The notes under the pieces are model-generated. The model was not told the origin of the DNA and did no database searches. It saw only the letters and a list, made by a program, of their open reading frames with translations. Source: Antilocapra americana (lineage: Eukaryota > Chordata > Mammalia > Artiodactyla > Antilocapridae). Taken from it: 64,000 nucleotides of DNA. Position 1 is the stretch's first letter. Every line of letters starts with the position of its first letter. Of the stretch, positions 19,635 to 32,142 are shown one piece after another. The position numbers were made by a program, and so were the translations under genes. The DNA lies in assembly GCA_007570785.1 (NCBI GenBank), contig ML664157.1, positions 7,830,074 through 7,894,073 on the forward strand, read 5' to 3'.

Positions 19635-22600
19635 GTATGAGCATGGCCCCATTAATGAGCATGGCCCCACCATCAGAACTAAATCTAGTTTCTCCCTCAG
19701 TCAGTCCCTCCCATCAGGAAGCTTCCATAAACCTTCCATAAGCCTCTTATCCTTCTCCATCAGAGGGCAGACAGAATGAAAACTGCAATCACAGAAAACT
19801 AACCAATCCTATTACATGCCTTGTCTAACTGTAGGGCCACCCAAGATGGATGGATCATGCTGGAGGGTTCTGACAAAACGTGGTCCACTGGAGAAGGGAA
19901 TGGCAAACCACTTCAATATTCTTGCCTTGAGAACCCCATTAACAGTATGAAAAGGCAAAAAGATAGGACACCGAGAGACGAACTCCCCAGGTTGGCAGGT
20001 GCCCAATAAGCTATTGGAGATAAGTGAAGAAATACCTCCACAAACAATGAAGAGATGGAGCCAAACAAAAACAACACTCAGCTGTGGATGTAACTGGTGA
20101 TGGAAGTAAAGTACGATGCTGAAAAGAGCAATATTGCATAGGAACCTGGAATGTTAAGGCCATGAATCAAGGCAAATTGGAAATGGTCAAACAGGAGATG
20201 GCAAGAGTGAACGTTGACATTTTAGGAATCAGCAAACTAAAATGGACTGGAATGGGTGAATTTAACTCACATGACCATTATACCTACAACTGTGGGCAAG
20301 AATCCCTTAGAAGAAATGGAGCAGCCATCATAGTCAACAAAAGAGTCTGAAATGGAGTACTTGGATACAATTTCAAAAACAACAGAATGATCTCTGTTCA
20401 TTTCCAAGGCAAGCCATTCGATATCACAGAAATCCAAGTCTATGCCTCGACCAGTAATGCTGAAGAAGTTGAAGTTGAACGGTTCTATGAAGACCTATAA
20501 GACCTTCTAGAACTAACACTCGAAAAAGATATTCTTTTCATTAGAGGGAACTGGAATGCAAAAGCTAGAAGTCAAGAAACACCTGAAGTAACAGGCAAAT
20601 TTGGCCTTGGAGTACAGAATGAAGCAGGGCAAGGGCTAACAGAGTTTTACCAAAAGAATGCACTAGTCATAACAAATACTCTCTTCCAACAACACAAGAG
20701 GAGATTCTATATATGGACATCACCAGATGATCAATACTAAAATCAGATTGATTCTATTCTTTGCAGCCAAAAATGGAGAAGTTCTATATCATCAGCAAAA
20801 ACAAGACCGGGAGCTGGCTGTGATTTAGATCATGAGCTACTTAATGTCAAATTCAGACTTAAATTGAAGAAAATAGGGAAAACCACTAGACCATTCAGGT
20901 ATGACCTAAATCAAATCCCTTGCAATTGAAGAGTGGAACTGACCAATAGTTTCAAGGGATTAGATCTGATAGACAGAGTGTCTGAAGAACTATGGATGGA
21001 GGTTCATGACATTGTATAGGAGGCAGGGATAAAGACCACCCCAAAAAAGAAATGCAAAAGGCAAAATGGTTGTCTGAGAAGGCCTTACAAATAGCTAAGA
21101 AGAGAAGCAAAAGGCAAAGGAGAAAAGGAACAAAATACCCATTTGAATGCAGAGTTTCAAAGAATAGCAAAGAGAGATAAGAAAGCCTTGCTCAGTGATC
21201 AATGCAAAGAAATAGAAGAAAACAAAAGAATGGGAAAGACTAGAGATCTCTTCAAGTAAATTAGAGATTCCAAGGGAATATTTCATGCAAAGATGACCAC
21301 AATAAAGAACAGAAATGATATGGACCTAACAGAAGCAGGAGATGTTAAGAAGAGGTGGCAAGAATACACAGAAGAACTATACAAAAGAGATCTTCATGAC
21401 TCAGACAACCATGATGATGTGATTACCAACCTAGAGCCAGATATCCTGGAATGTGAAGGCAAGTGGGCCTTAGAAGGAAGCATCACTACGAACAAAGCTA
21501 GTGGAGGTGATGGAATTCCAGTTGAGCTATTTCAAATCCTAAAAGATGATGCAGTGAAAGTGCTGCACTCAATCTTCCAGAAAATGTGGAAGATTCAACA
21601 GTGGCCATAGGACTGGAAAATATCTTTATTATTCCAATCCCAAAGACAGGCAATGACAAAGAATGCTCAAACTCTGCACAATTGCACTCATCTCACATGC
21701 TACTAAACTGATGGTCAAAATTCCCCAACCCAGGCTTCAACAGTATGTGAACTGTGAACTTCCAGATGTTCAAGCTGGATTTAGAAAAGGCAGAGGAATC
21801 AGAGATCAACTGCCAACATCCGTTGGGTCATAGATAAAGCAAGAGAGTTCCAGAAAAACATCTACTTCTGCTTTACTGATTATTCCAAAGCCTTTGACTG
21901 TGAGGATCACAACAAACTGTGGACAATTTTTAAAGTGATGGGAATACCAGACTACTTGACCTGCCTCCTGAGAAATCTGTATGCAGGTTAAGAAGCTACA
22001 GTTAGAACTGGACATAGAACAACAGACTGGTTCCAAATTAGGAAAGGAGTACTTCAAGGCTGTATATTGTCACCCTGCTTATTTAACTTTTATGCCGAGT
22101 ACATCATGGGAAATGCTTGATTGGATGAAGCACAAGCTGGAATCAAGATTGCCCGGAGAAATATCAATAACCTCAGATATGCACATGACACCACCCTGAT
22201 GGCAGAAAGTGGAGAACTAAAAAGCCTCTTGATGAAAGTGAAAAAGGAGAGTGAAAAAGCTGTCTTAAAGCTCAACATTCAGAAAACTAAGATCATGGCA
22301 TCTGGTCTCACCACTTTATGGAAAATAGGTGGGGAAACATTGGAAACAGTGACAGACTTTATTTTGGGGGGCTCCAAAATCACTGCAGATGGTGACTGCA
22401 GTCATGAAATTCAAAGACGCTTGCTCCTTGGAAGAGAAGTTATGACCAACCTAGACACATATTAAAAAGCAGAGACATTCTTTGCTGACAAAGGTCCGTC
22501 CAGTCAAGGCTATGGTTTTTCCAGTAGTCATGTATGGATGTGAGAGCTGGACTATAAAGAAAGCTGAGCACCAAAGAATTGATGATGCTTTTGAACTGTG

Positions 22601-22953
22601 GTGTTGGAGAAGACTCTTGAGAGTCCCTTGGACTGCAAGGAGGTCCAACCAGTCCATCCTAAAGGAAATCAGTCCTGAATATTCATTGGAAGGACTGATG
22701 TTGAAGCTGAAACTCAGTACTTTGGCCACCTGATGCAAAGAACTGACTCATTGGAAAAGACCCTGTTGCTGGGAAACATTGAAGCCGGAGGAGAAGGGAA
22801 CAACAGAGGATGAGATAGTTGGATGGCATCATCAACTCAATGGACATGAGTTTAAGTAAACTCCGGGAGTTAGTGATGGACAGGGAAGCCTGTTGTGCTA
22901 CAGTTCATGGAGTTGCAAAGAGTCAGACACGACTGTGTGACTGAACTGAACTT
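19635..22953 (+). mobile_element. Near full-length BovB LINE
   Basis: Runs from the 5' UTR ('catcagaggg', 'ggtccactggagaagggaatgg') through endonuclease, linker, RT and C-terminus to the family 3' end ('gactgtgtgactgaactgaac'), about 3.3 kb, close to the whole family unit. The first bases contain a local duplication ('gagcatggcccca' twice near 19640-19670), so the left edge is approximate. Many stops and indels: an old copy. Confidence 0.9.
20162..22733 (+). pseudogene. BovB ORF2 pseudogene: endonuclease + RT
   Basis: Order: APE-type endonuclease (20162 onward, 'ILGISKLKWTGMGEF'), linker (about 20950-21290), RT fingers and palm (21293-21610 'NKASGGDGIPVELFQ'; 22121-22465 'NNLRYAHDTTLMAE') and C-terminus (22482-22733 'MYGCESWTIKKAEHQ'). 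Two catalytic losses are visible: the endonuclease glutamate in the usual 'ISELKW' is K, and the RT 'YADD' is 'YAHD'. Nonsense changes include TGA at 20348-20350 and several frameshifts. Confidence 0.88.
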
Positions 22954-23787
22954 AACAATCTAATATTTCAGTCAAAGTGATTTTATTAAAAAAAGATGTT
23001 TTTTAATTTACTCAACAAATATTCATCAAATATCTATCTGTTACAAGATATAAGCCTAGACAAATGGAAATATAACAGAGAATAGGTACATGTATCTTAA
23101 ATTTTTTTGGTTATCCTCAAAATATAATAAATTCACAAGGATATGACTCATTCACAATTTTTCAATTTTTTTTCCTAGCACATCGTAGGCCTGTTAAACC
23201 TGAAGTTTCATGCTCTTTCATTTCTTGAAAGTTAGTTTCTATAGTAACTAATGTAATATGTTTCTTAAATGTGTTCTTTTCCCTCCATGTATCAGAATTT
23301 GTAATGTTCTTCCAATCTCATTTTTCTAATAACTTTTGGTTGTGCTCTTTTTCTAATATTGTGGTGCTTTTCCTCTGTTTCTTTTGCTGTTCTTTTTACA
23401 TAGTTCTTTCATGTAACCAACTTGATTTTCTGCCATACCTGCTCTTTTCCTTCTAATTTGGTTTTAATGTCTGTTATTGCTTTATTCTCCTCCATAATTT
23501 TTTATTTGAGCTCTGCTAACTAAATATCATTTAATCTTTATGTCTTACAGAATTCATGGTGTTGTAAAATTTTCTTGAGAGACACAGTTATTTAAATGTT
23601 TTGTCTCCAGATTTTTAAGAAAATGTATTTGCTTTTGTGCTCTTCATCCTTTTGGTGAAGAAATTTTGTATAGTTCTAACACTGGTTATTTTGCTATCTT
23701 CACATCATTTAATTGGCCTGCTACTTGACATCAAATAATGTGATATAGGCCCCTGACTCCACTTCCTGTTTATCTGAAAATCATCTG
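22954..23787. other. Pyrimidine-rich unassigned DNA
   Basis: T-rich on the plus strand (about 23270-23700); perhaps very old antisense LINE, but not provable here. No coding signature. Confidence 0.4.
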
Positions 23788-23875
23788 AGTAGTGCTTCAC
23801 AACTATAGCTACACATTAAAATCACTTTTATTTTTTTAAAAAAGAAAATAGAAGTGCCTGAATCCCAGTCTAGCA
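23788..23875 (+). mobile_element. hAT-Charlie MITE fragment (MER5/MER20 group)
   Basis: 'agtgcttcacaactatagct', 'acacattaaaatcacttt', then 'aagtgcctgaatcccagtc' follow the ordered motifs of this hAT group. Confidence 0.6.
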
Positions 23876-24264
23876 CAGTAAAATTTCAATTTTCAGGTGT
23901 AGCCCTCAAACAAGTCTCTCATGTCATTGAGCTAAAGGCTAGATATCATTGGCTGTTATTCTGGTCATCTGTTTGAGAGTAGCATAGCTAGAACTCCGTC
24001 CAGCAGAAGCTGGAACTGAAAAACAGGCACAGTGTCTCACCTTTCCTCTATTTGCTGAAAGACTGGCACCTGGGCCACTTCCACAGATTGGAAGACATGA
24101 ACCAATGGTAGGGAGACCCAATGATATTTTGTTAGCTGTGGCCATCCACTGCCCTCCAATGCAGTTAACCCACCTTTGCCACACTTACTCCTGTGCTCTG
24201 AGGCTACATAACATCAGTAGTAGGTATCAGTAACAGACAGTGCTAGAAGCAATCTTAACAGTCA

Positions 24265-24385
24265 CCTATTCCCACGTGAGAAAACTAAGACACTGAAGGG
24301 CTAAGATTGTTGCCCAGGGTACATGGAAATGGTGGGGTATATGAACAAGAAGTGACATAATACGTCAGACTCTGATAGGTGGTGC
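24265..24385 (-). repeat. MIR SINE
   Basis: Antisense core: 'gagaaaactaagacactgaa', 'gggctaagattgttgcccag'. Matches the MIR run 'gaggaaactgaggc...gttaagtaacttgccca'. Confidence 0.72.
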
Positions 24386-24694
24386 ATTATCTACCTACGT
24401 AAGTCACTGACTCCGTTAAAATGATTCTTTCAGACAGTTGTATGAAAATGATCAATTACCTACCCAGCATTCTCTCCCCATCTTTTTCTACTTCCGAATA
24501 GCTTCCAGATTTGCTTTAAGAAAATACCATTTCCCCCAACTTAACCATTAGTTTCAACATTCATTAAAAAATCTCCTTCCCCTTGCCAAAGTAATTAAGT
24601 GGGGATGGGCAGGAAATTAGGTACAAGCCAAGCAATACACATCCTTCTCCTGACTTTACCTATTTGTTACAGATTGATTTTGTTAGAGCAAAGC
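24386..24694. other. Unassigned DNA
   Basis: No supported repeat or gene. Confidence 0.4.
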
Positions 24695-24705
24695 TTAGGC
24701 CTTTT

Positions 24706-24921
24706 TTTTTTAATTGGAGGCTAATTACTTTACAATATTGTGGTGGGTTTTGACATACATTCACATGAATCAGCCATGGGTGTACATGTGTCCCCCATCC
24801 TGAAACCCCCTCCCTCCTCTCTCCCCATCCCATCCCTCAGGGTCATCCCAGTGCACCAACCCTGAACACCCTGTCTCATGCATTGAACCTGGACTGGCGA
24901 TCTATTTCACATATGATAATA
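24706..24921 (-). mobile_element. L1-BT 3' end with clean target duplication
   Basis: Poly-T, 'aattggaggctaattacttt', then the C-rich complement of the 3' UTR. An exact 11-bp duplication 'ttaggcctttt' lies at 24695-24705 and 24922-24932. A relatively recent, 216-bp truncated insertion. Confidence 0.93.
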
Positions 24922-25282
24922 TTAGGCCTTTTAAGAGGACGTGGAAGGCAATGCTCTTTCACTCCTACTAGATGCAAATGAGAAGTGTGTAACCCCTGTT
25001 ATTACAGTAGTCAGATTGTGACCATCAGGGAAACCAACATAAGGGCAGAGACTCGACATGAAAGTAAAGGGGAAAAAGGAGTACTAGGGAAAAAAATAGA
25101 GTGAGAAGCCCTAACTGAACTTTGCCCAGCACCTCTCAATTTTAGACTTTTCAGTTAAAAGCAGTCAGTACATTTCCTTTGCTATTTAAATTGAGTTGAG
25201 TTTTCTCTCTCTTGCAACTGAAAGCATCATAATTGAATCAGATCTATTACTACTGCTGTTTCATAGAAGAAATCGCCTGAGG

Positions 25283-25525
25283 CTATACTGTACTGTCCAC
25301 TTTAGTAGACACTAGCCACATGTGGCTATTTAAATAAATTGCAATAGCTAAAATTAAAAACCCAGTTCCTCAGTTGTAGTAGCCAGATGTGAAGGGTTCC
25401 ATAGCCACATAGCTCATGGTTACCTTATTTAATAGCACAGAATTTAACAAATTTCTATGTAACAAATATTCTTATTTAACAAATATTCTATGTAAATAGA
25501 ATATTTACATCATCACAGAAAGAGA
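25283..25525. mobile_element. hAT-type non-autonomous element
   Basis: Contains 'actagccacatgtggctatt', 'cagttcctcagttgtagtag', 'atagccacatagctcatgg', and 'catcatcacagaaag', the ordered motifs of a common mammalian hAT MITE. It carries an extra 'aacaaatattc' duplication and a perfect hairpin at 25481-25506 (11-bp arms, 4-base loop). Confidence 0.65.
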
Positions 25526-27069
25526 GAGCACCAATGAAAGGCAGGCTCTTAAGTAATTCGTCCATAGTTACGCACCTGTTATCTGGCAGAACTATCTTTT
25601 GAACCCAAGTTTTACATGCCTACAGGAGGGTTCTGTTATATACCTTTAAGTCCCTGTGGTCAGATGTCACTGACAATATGCATTAGTATCTGATGGAACT
25701 GGGCCACTTGTATGATATTTACATTATAGCTCCAGATACAGCATAAACAAATGGTTCATGAGACAAATTCATTCATGACCTGGGTTGCTTCATTCATACA
25801 ATGGAATTTCTTTTCATGCTGACTTTAACTTTAGTTTCTAGTATTTTTATCACCAATGTTGTATTTGTCATTCTTACTCAAATTTATGTCAATGGCTAAA
25901 CTCTTTTCCTAACACTTTCATTGTTACTGCTCTAATTTTTCTCAAGATCCTTCATGGTTTTCCATTCCCTTGTGAATCGGGTAAATGTCTGTCTGTCTTT
26001 TTATTTTCAAATACTTGCACATCAGGAAGCTTTCCCCAAGGTATCTGAGCTTTTCTCTTGACAGACACTGTGACATGAACAAAAAATTGTACAAAGTCCT
26101 CCATGCATGTCTGAAAATGAATTTGACAAAGCTTATTAATACCAGTAGCCTTCTGGCCATTTTTAAATCCAAGCATTCTGTTCACTGGCAGTAAGTCTTA
26201 TTTCTTTTTTGATTTGCCTTTTAATAAATAATCTATTGAACATTTGAAGTGCTTACTGGTTATCAAATTTAGAATAAATTGCACTGCATTTCTCTAGGCA
26301 GATTAATAAAGCTTCCTATTGCAGCAGAATTCTGTTCTAATGGACATTTTGCATTACTATTGAAAATAATTCTGAACATAAATGAAATAAAGATTCAGTT
26401 TCAAGCATGACTAAATTCACAGTCACATTAGCTAATGTATAATTTGAGATTTTAGTCTTTGAATTTTCAAATTTTTTATTATGAATGGGACATTCTAATT
26501 GCTTTAAAATGTAAAATGCAGACATATATGTCGTGTCAAAAATGCTTTCCCAAATAATTTTCTTGTGCAAATTTTATATATGTTCCATCAATTTTTACTC
26601 AATGTAATTTATATACTTTGATAAAAGATTTAATATTTTGAGTTACAGTATAATGCAGTAAGCACTGGTATTCAGGTATAGGAAGTAATATTAATCTTGG
26701 GTTTTACCATGCTCTGTTATTCTGGTATTACTGCTAAGTTGCTTCATTGGAAATAGTGCTCCTATAACAGAGAGCTCAATTAAGGTTAATTAGAAGAAAA
26801 GACTCGACATCCATGATTAATAATCTAACTGCTACACTAATCCACTGTGGTTCTTGAACCATGCGTCTAGCACCAGGTGTGATCTCGCTAGAGTAATTGA
26901 GGTAATAAAGTGTTTCTTTTATGTTTATTCAGTAGAAAAAATCAGTAGGTGAGTCTTAGTTATATTTAAGATGATTTTTTCATTTACATTTGAATAATAT
27001 TTGCTTCCTGTTATATTATTATAGTGAAATGATGACAAAGAAATATCCAGAAGCATTGTTGTGAAAGAT
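25526..27069. other. Repeat-poor unassigned DNA
   Basis: No clear transposable element. Small frames on both strands around 25940-26190 and 26337-26570 are without recognisable domains. Confidence 0.45.
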
Positions 27070-27142
27070 AGTTTTATACATACATATATATATATATATT
27101 CCTATACATACACATATATATATATACACATATACATATAAA
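27070..27142. repeat. TA/CA microsatellite
   Basis: 'acatacatatatatatatat' followed by 'acacatatatatatatacac' type alternation. Confidence 0.88.
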
Positions 27143-27615
27143 CAAAAGACCCCTTTAGTTTTTACATTTTTACCTTAATTTATGGTCCTCTTTCTTCTGG
27201 AGTTACACCTTTAAGTAACACATGTCTCCCAAATTAAAGATAGGCATAACAAAATAAGAGGCCAACAAAAAGCAAAATGCATCTGATTATATAGTTCTTT
27301 GGCCACAAAACAACCATGAAAGCAAAATAAGATCCATTCTTGGCAGCTAGAATTGCCCTGAGCATTTATTCCTGTCATAAACATCTTGGCAATTTTACTT
27401 ACATTCAACATATGTATTGGAGATTTCACCTTACTCTCAGAGCATTTATTTTTTCTGCCCTGGATCAGGGTACACTCCTGAGCTAGCATTACAAATATTC
27501 AACCAAACTTATGGTTACAGTTAGTATCATAGAAAGAACACAACTTGGAAATCCAAAGACCTGTGTCCTAGATGGGTAAACTATGGGCACGTTTCCTTTG
27601 TAGAATGTAGAAAGT
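27143..27615. other. Unassigned DNA
   Basis: The 92-residue minus frame at 27211-27489 has no recognisable domain. Confidence 0.4.
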
Positions 27616-27718
27616 GATAATAACCTTGTCTGTCTTGTTTACTACTGTGTGCTTGTAACTTAGAACAATGCCTGGAAAGTTGCAGGTGCTCAATAAATAC
27701 TAGGTGTATAAATGAAGG
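27616..27718 (+). mobile_element. L2 LINE 3' end
   Basis: 'cttgtctgtcttgtttacta', 'cttagaacaatgcctgg' and 'caggtgctcaataaatact' are the 3' end of L2, in order. Confidence 0.72.
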
Positions 27719-28429
27719 ACATGAGAGATATGAACCATGCCATCTTCCAGGTCTAACTGTAATGATCTCTAATGATAGCAATCCTACTGTGTGTTATGAC
27801 TGTGTTAATCATACTTAATAAACATGGAAACAGCTTCTCTTTTGAATAAAGAAGAATACAATATACACTATAGAATTATTTAAAGGAATAAATGTTTAAA
27901 ATGCTTATGAAAACATTTGTAAATTTGAAAACACAAAACTAGTGTTAGTAATTATTAGATCATCTATCTGGACACATCTTACTTGAACATCCTACATTTC
28001 CAGGCATTCAGAGACAACAGTGAAATATGTTTTGCTGAAGAAAGAAAGATTATAACTAGAGATAACAGTGTAGAGAAAACAGATGCTTAGTGGGATAAAA
28101 ATGCAAATACAATGGTGATAAATTTATTTTGTTATGATCAAATGAATGTATTTATTCACTAAGTAAATCTGTGTTAAAATCTTCAGCTTCAACATTGAAA
28201 TGTATATACCACAACCAAATGTTTGGCTGATATCAGAATATATATAAAAACACTATGATGAGTTTAAGTGACAACTGTACTACTAATTTTCCTAAAACGA
28301 ATCCATCACTAACAAAAACCAAGAAACAAAAAAGCCAAAACCCTTAATGGCATGTATAGCAGGTCTCCTTGAAATTAAATGCTTGGCTTGTAAATCAATC
28401 CCTTTCTCTCCCAGTGCAGATCGTATACA
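27719..28429. other. Unassigned AT-rich DNA
   Basis: No supported feature. Confidence 0.4.
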
Positions 28430-28765
28430 TGTATATCACACTTGAACTTCACCTCTTCAGGGTAGTCTTTCCTCAGTCCCTCTTATCAGAGGGTATTTTC
28501 ATTTCAACAATTTTTCCAGCACTTGGTAATACACACCCATTTTTTTTTATTATAGGAAACAGCTTTTTTATGTGTGGTTAAATAATCAGTGTTTTCCCCA
28601 TCACAAGAACAGCTAGCCTCTTCATCGCCTTCAGAGTTTTATTTCTTTAAATTATATGCTTCAAAGGCAGAAGGCATTACTCATAGCTTTATGTTGACCC
28701 TCTTAAGTCATAACAAGATTTTTACACTTTATATGCCTAATAAACACATGTTGATTTTATTTGCA
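28430..28765 (+). mobile_element. Probable L2 LINE fragment
   Basis: 'acttcacctcttcagggtag' + 'tctttcctcagtccctc' resembles the L2 'cacctcctctgggaagccttccctga' segment, and 'ccagcacttggtaatacac' its 'tagcacttatcac' segment; ends with 'cctaataaacacatgttgat'. Diverged. Confidence 0.45.
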
Positions 28766-30495
28766 AGTCCAGTTCAAAAGCACAGAGTATGAGTTAAAAA
28801 GGATTTAACAGTTATCACCAAGTTTCAAAATTTTGAAATTAATGCCTTTAGGAAGGCCATGTGTCTCCATTTTACCAGCATCCCTACCACTTTTATCTAA
28901 CCCGAGCCATTTCCACACTTACTTTGTCTCTGAGGCATTCACAGCTGTCATTGTGGATTGACGCCTATGAGGGACCATACTCCAGAGGCCTTTGCTGAGT
29001 TGCCTGAAATGACAGTGGATCACCTTAGTGACATTGCCAGGTTGAATCTGAAGGTCTTATTTTTTTTTCCAGAGCTCTTTCATCTCAATATGTTACCTCC
29101 TCAACTGGCTTTAACCTAATAATTCTTATTCAACCTGCTTTCTACCTCCAAATTTGGTTGTAATAAAAGTCAAAGTCAACTGATTCAAAATTAGGGCTAT
29201 TACAGGGCTATTTATGAGTGCATAGTATACATAATAAATCATAACATAATTATTTACTGTATTTATATATAGTTTAAGGTATTAACCTTTCAAAGATATT
29301 GTCATAGCAATAAATGAATCTGGGATCATGGAATGTCTAAGTATCAGTAATAAGTTAACAGAAAAATGTAAGACTCATAAATTATAACTGAATAGGATCT
29401 TTAAATTTACTCTGTATAGAACATTCCTGGGTTATGCTTTAAAATATTTTAAAATTCCCTCTAACTCCTAAGAAAAGGCTCCTGTGTCATTACTTTGTCC
29501 CTTCACCTTTTCCAAATGTTTAAAAATGAAAATAACAGAGGCTTGCTTGCAGGATGGAGACACTATAGTCAAAATCATTTAATGAGATGGAGGATGGGAG
29601 AGGTTATTATAGGCTTACATAAAAATTGGAAGTTATACATGAATGTTGGTGTCATAATCTAATCAAATCTAATCAACAACACATTTTACAGTTTAAATAA
29701 TGCTTTTATACAACTTGTTTATACACTTATACAAATTTTTCCCAATGACAATCATTCTCTATATAATTTCATAATCAATGCAATGTAATATTTGTTTGAC
29801 AAGATTAATAGAAAAATCCAAACAAGCATATTTTTCCTATAACAAACAGAGGAGGTCTGAAATTTGTCATTTTAAAAAATTAGTTAGAATATGAAAAAAA
29901 AATATCTCCAATCCTTTCTTGAGGAGGCAGAAGCTATTTTTATCCTTTCATTACCATGCTATCATGCAGAGAAAGAAAAGATAAATACGCTCACATAGGT
30001 AAATGACACAGTTAATTCGTTTATTAAAAAAGTGAAAATATGGGAGTAAATATTCTTAACTAGAAAAACATGTATATAAACTGGAAAATAATTTTGAAGA
30101 AAAAGCAAGTTTGTGGGCTAAAAAGAATAGCAGTGAAACCATCTTAGAGTTATTTTTAGCAAAAGCTCAATCAGTTAGGAGGAGGGGGAGTTACAGGTAA
30201 TATAATTATCTTCAGAACCCTGGACATCAAAAACGTCAGAACCTGAGGAAGTCAAAAGGAAACCAGACAAACCACAAAGTAAAAGATGTATAGCAAAGGA
30301 AGAGAGTTGCTAAAGCAGGCAGTTGATACTTGCTCTGTGCAAAACGTTTGAAGTAGGAGAATTATGAAAACTCGACACCTATTGTTTTTATACAAGCAAC
30401 CCGACTGAGACACTCTTGCAGCCACACATTAACCTTGTGTTTTCCTGCATTTATACAAAACAGCAGCCCCCACTGTTCTCCAGCCAGTGACAACT
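28766..30495. other. Repeat-poor AT-rich DNA
   Basis: About 1.7 kb without a recognisable repeat, exon or CpG-rich promoter. Confidence 0.45.
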
Positions 30496-30657
30496 GCTAC
30501 ATCTTCCTTAACAGCACTTGTCACCACCTGGCGTGTTTATTTGCATATTATCTACTAGCATATAACCCTCACAAGGTCAGGGCTTGCTGTTGTGTCCCTT
30601 GGGCCTAGAACCACACCTGGCACATGAAAAGCGCTCAATGAGTATTTGCTGAAAGCA
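30496..30657 (+). mobile_element. L2 LINE 3' end
   Basis: 'acagcacttgtcaccacctgg', 'tcacaaggtcagggcttgct', 'cctagaaccacacctggcac' and 'aaagcgctcaatgagtattt' in order. Confidence 0.75.
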
Positions 30658-31112
30658 TGTGCATTTAGATACTGATATACTTTCCGTGTGGTTGATGTTA
30701 TTTTTGATAATCCTGCTGTATAATAATTTATCTCTTTTGTTATTGAATTACAGATAGAATGTTACAACAGATATAATTAAATGTGGTATTTAGCTTTAAA
30801 GGCAAAATTGCATATCCACATACTGTTTTGACTTAGAAAAATTTATCTGAGTCTTGAATTCACCCCGCTCTCTCCTTGGGTTAACTCTACATCTGGTGAC
30901 CTGGAACGAGACAGATGATTGGAGGAAACCAGCTCTCCTGACTACCCTGGAGGGATAACTGAATGCTTGATATTTAACTTAATTTTATACGAAGTTCATT
31001 TAGATGTTTGAACTAAAAGAAAATAATTTTTTACTATTTTTTTTAAACAAGCAGGAGAATCATGGTCATGAGTGTTGGAAATATGCAACAAATGAAAAAA
31101 AATATAACTTGA
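30658..31112. other. Unassigned DNA
   Basis: No supported feature. Confidence 0.4.
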
Positions 31113-31235
31113 GTGATGCTGCTGCTGCTGCTAAGTCACTTCTAATGTGTCTGACTCTGTGTGACCCCCACAGACAGCAGCCCACCAGGCTCCTCTGTCC
31201 CTGGGATTCTCCAGGCAAGAATATTGGAGTGATGA
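31113..31235 (-). mobile_element. BOV-A SINE monomer, truncated
   Basis: 'tgctgctgctgctgctaagtc', 'agcagcccaccaggctcctc', 'caggcaagaatattggagtg' give one antisense Bov-A monomer. The second half of the dimer is missing. Confidence 0.85.
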
Positions 31236-31979
31236 GGGCTCTTAAAATGTTATTTTCTTGTGTATGTGTGTGTGAGAGAGAAGGAGACAGAGAGGGGTGC
31301 TGTGTGTATGCTGGGTACACAAATTTGGGAATTTAATTTTCTCAAACTCTCTTGAGGTATATTTTTCACACTTAAAATATATCTCAGTTGTTACTATTTG
31401 GAGTCCTAAGTCTGGAAGAGATAAACTATTGTCAAATCTTTTTTTCTTCTCCTTTTTTTCTCTTTTCTTTTTCCTAACCATGAAGACTTTAGCTTAGGGG
31501 GAAAAAAAAAATCTTAAGAGGAGCTAATATCCAAACAAAGTGGACTGTGAGCCTAGGGTGACAGTCAGCTCAGTCAACATCTTCCATTCTCTTCCACCTC
31601 CAAAGGGACATCCTGAACCTGAATACTCCACAGACAGCACAGTTTAAAACCTAGTAATCTAAACTATCATCTTATTTTAGGTGATGCTTCAGTACCATCA
31701 TCTCCACCATTTTAATATTTGTTTGACCTCCGTGAGTTGCCCTATTCAGTTATAGCATATCATTTAAAAACTTTACCATTTGTTGAATTGGATGGCATCC
31801 ATCCTTGAGTCCTAGTTCTGTCCTCTACTAAGGTGTACTGAAGGAAGTCCAATTCCATATCTATGATATCACTCTCATTCTCACTTAAGTGTCCCCATTT
31901 CCTTCAGATATTTATAGTGTGAAACAGTTTGGGTTTTATCTACCATCCTAGCCATTCTCATTCACATATACTCAGCTGT
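31236..31979. other. Unassigned DNA with short TG/GA and T-rich runs
   Basis: 'gtatgtgtgtgtgagagaga' at about 31261-31281 and a T/C-rich tract at 31438-31476. Frames on both strands there are simple sequence. Confidence 0.45.
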
Positions 31980-32142
31980 TTTTTAAAGTATTTATTTAGT
32001 TGGCTGCACCAGGGCTTAGTTGCAACACACAAGATCTTTAGTTGCAGCACGTGGGATCTAGTTTCCTGACCAGGGATCGAACCCAGACCCCCTGCATAGG
32101 GAGCATGGAGTCTTGGCCACTGGACCACCAGGGAAGTTTCTA
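31980..32142 (-). mobile_element. CHR-type tRNA-derived SINE
   Basis: Antisense artiodactyl CHR SINE: 'ggctgcaccagggcttagtt', 'tcctgaccagggatcgaacc', 'ggccactggaccaccaggga'. Older than the Bov-tA copies and shared with whales and other cetartiodactyls. Confidence 0.82.

Noticed and set aside
23939..24184. 81-residue minus frame with cysteine and glycine as possible exon
   Set aside because: No recognised domain, no clear splice sites, next to a MIR; not supportable.
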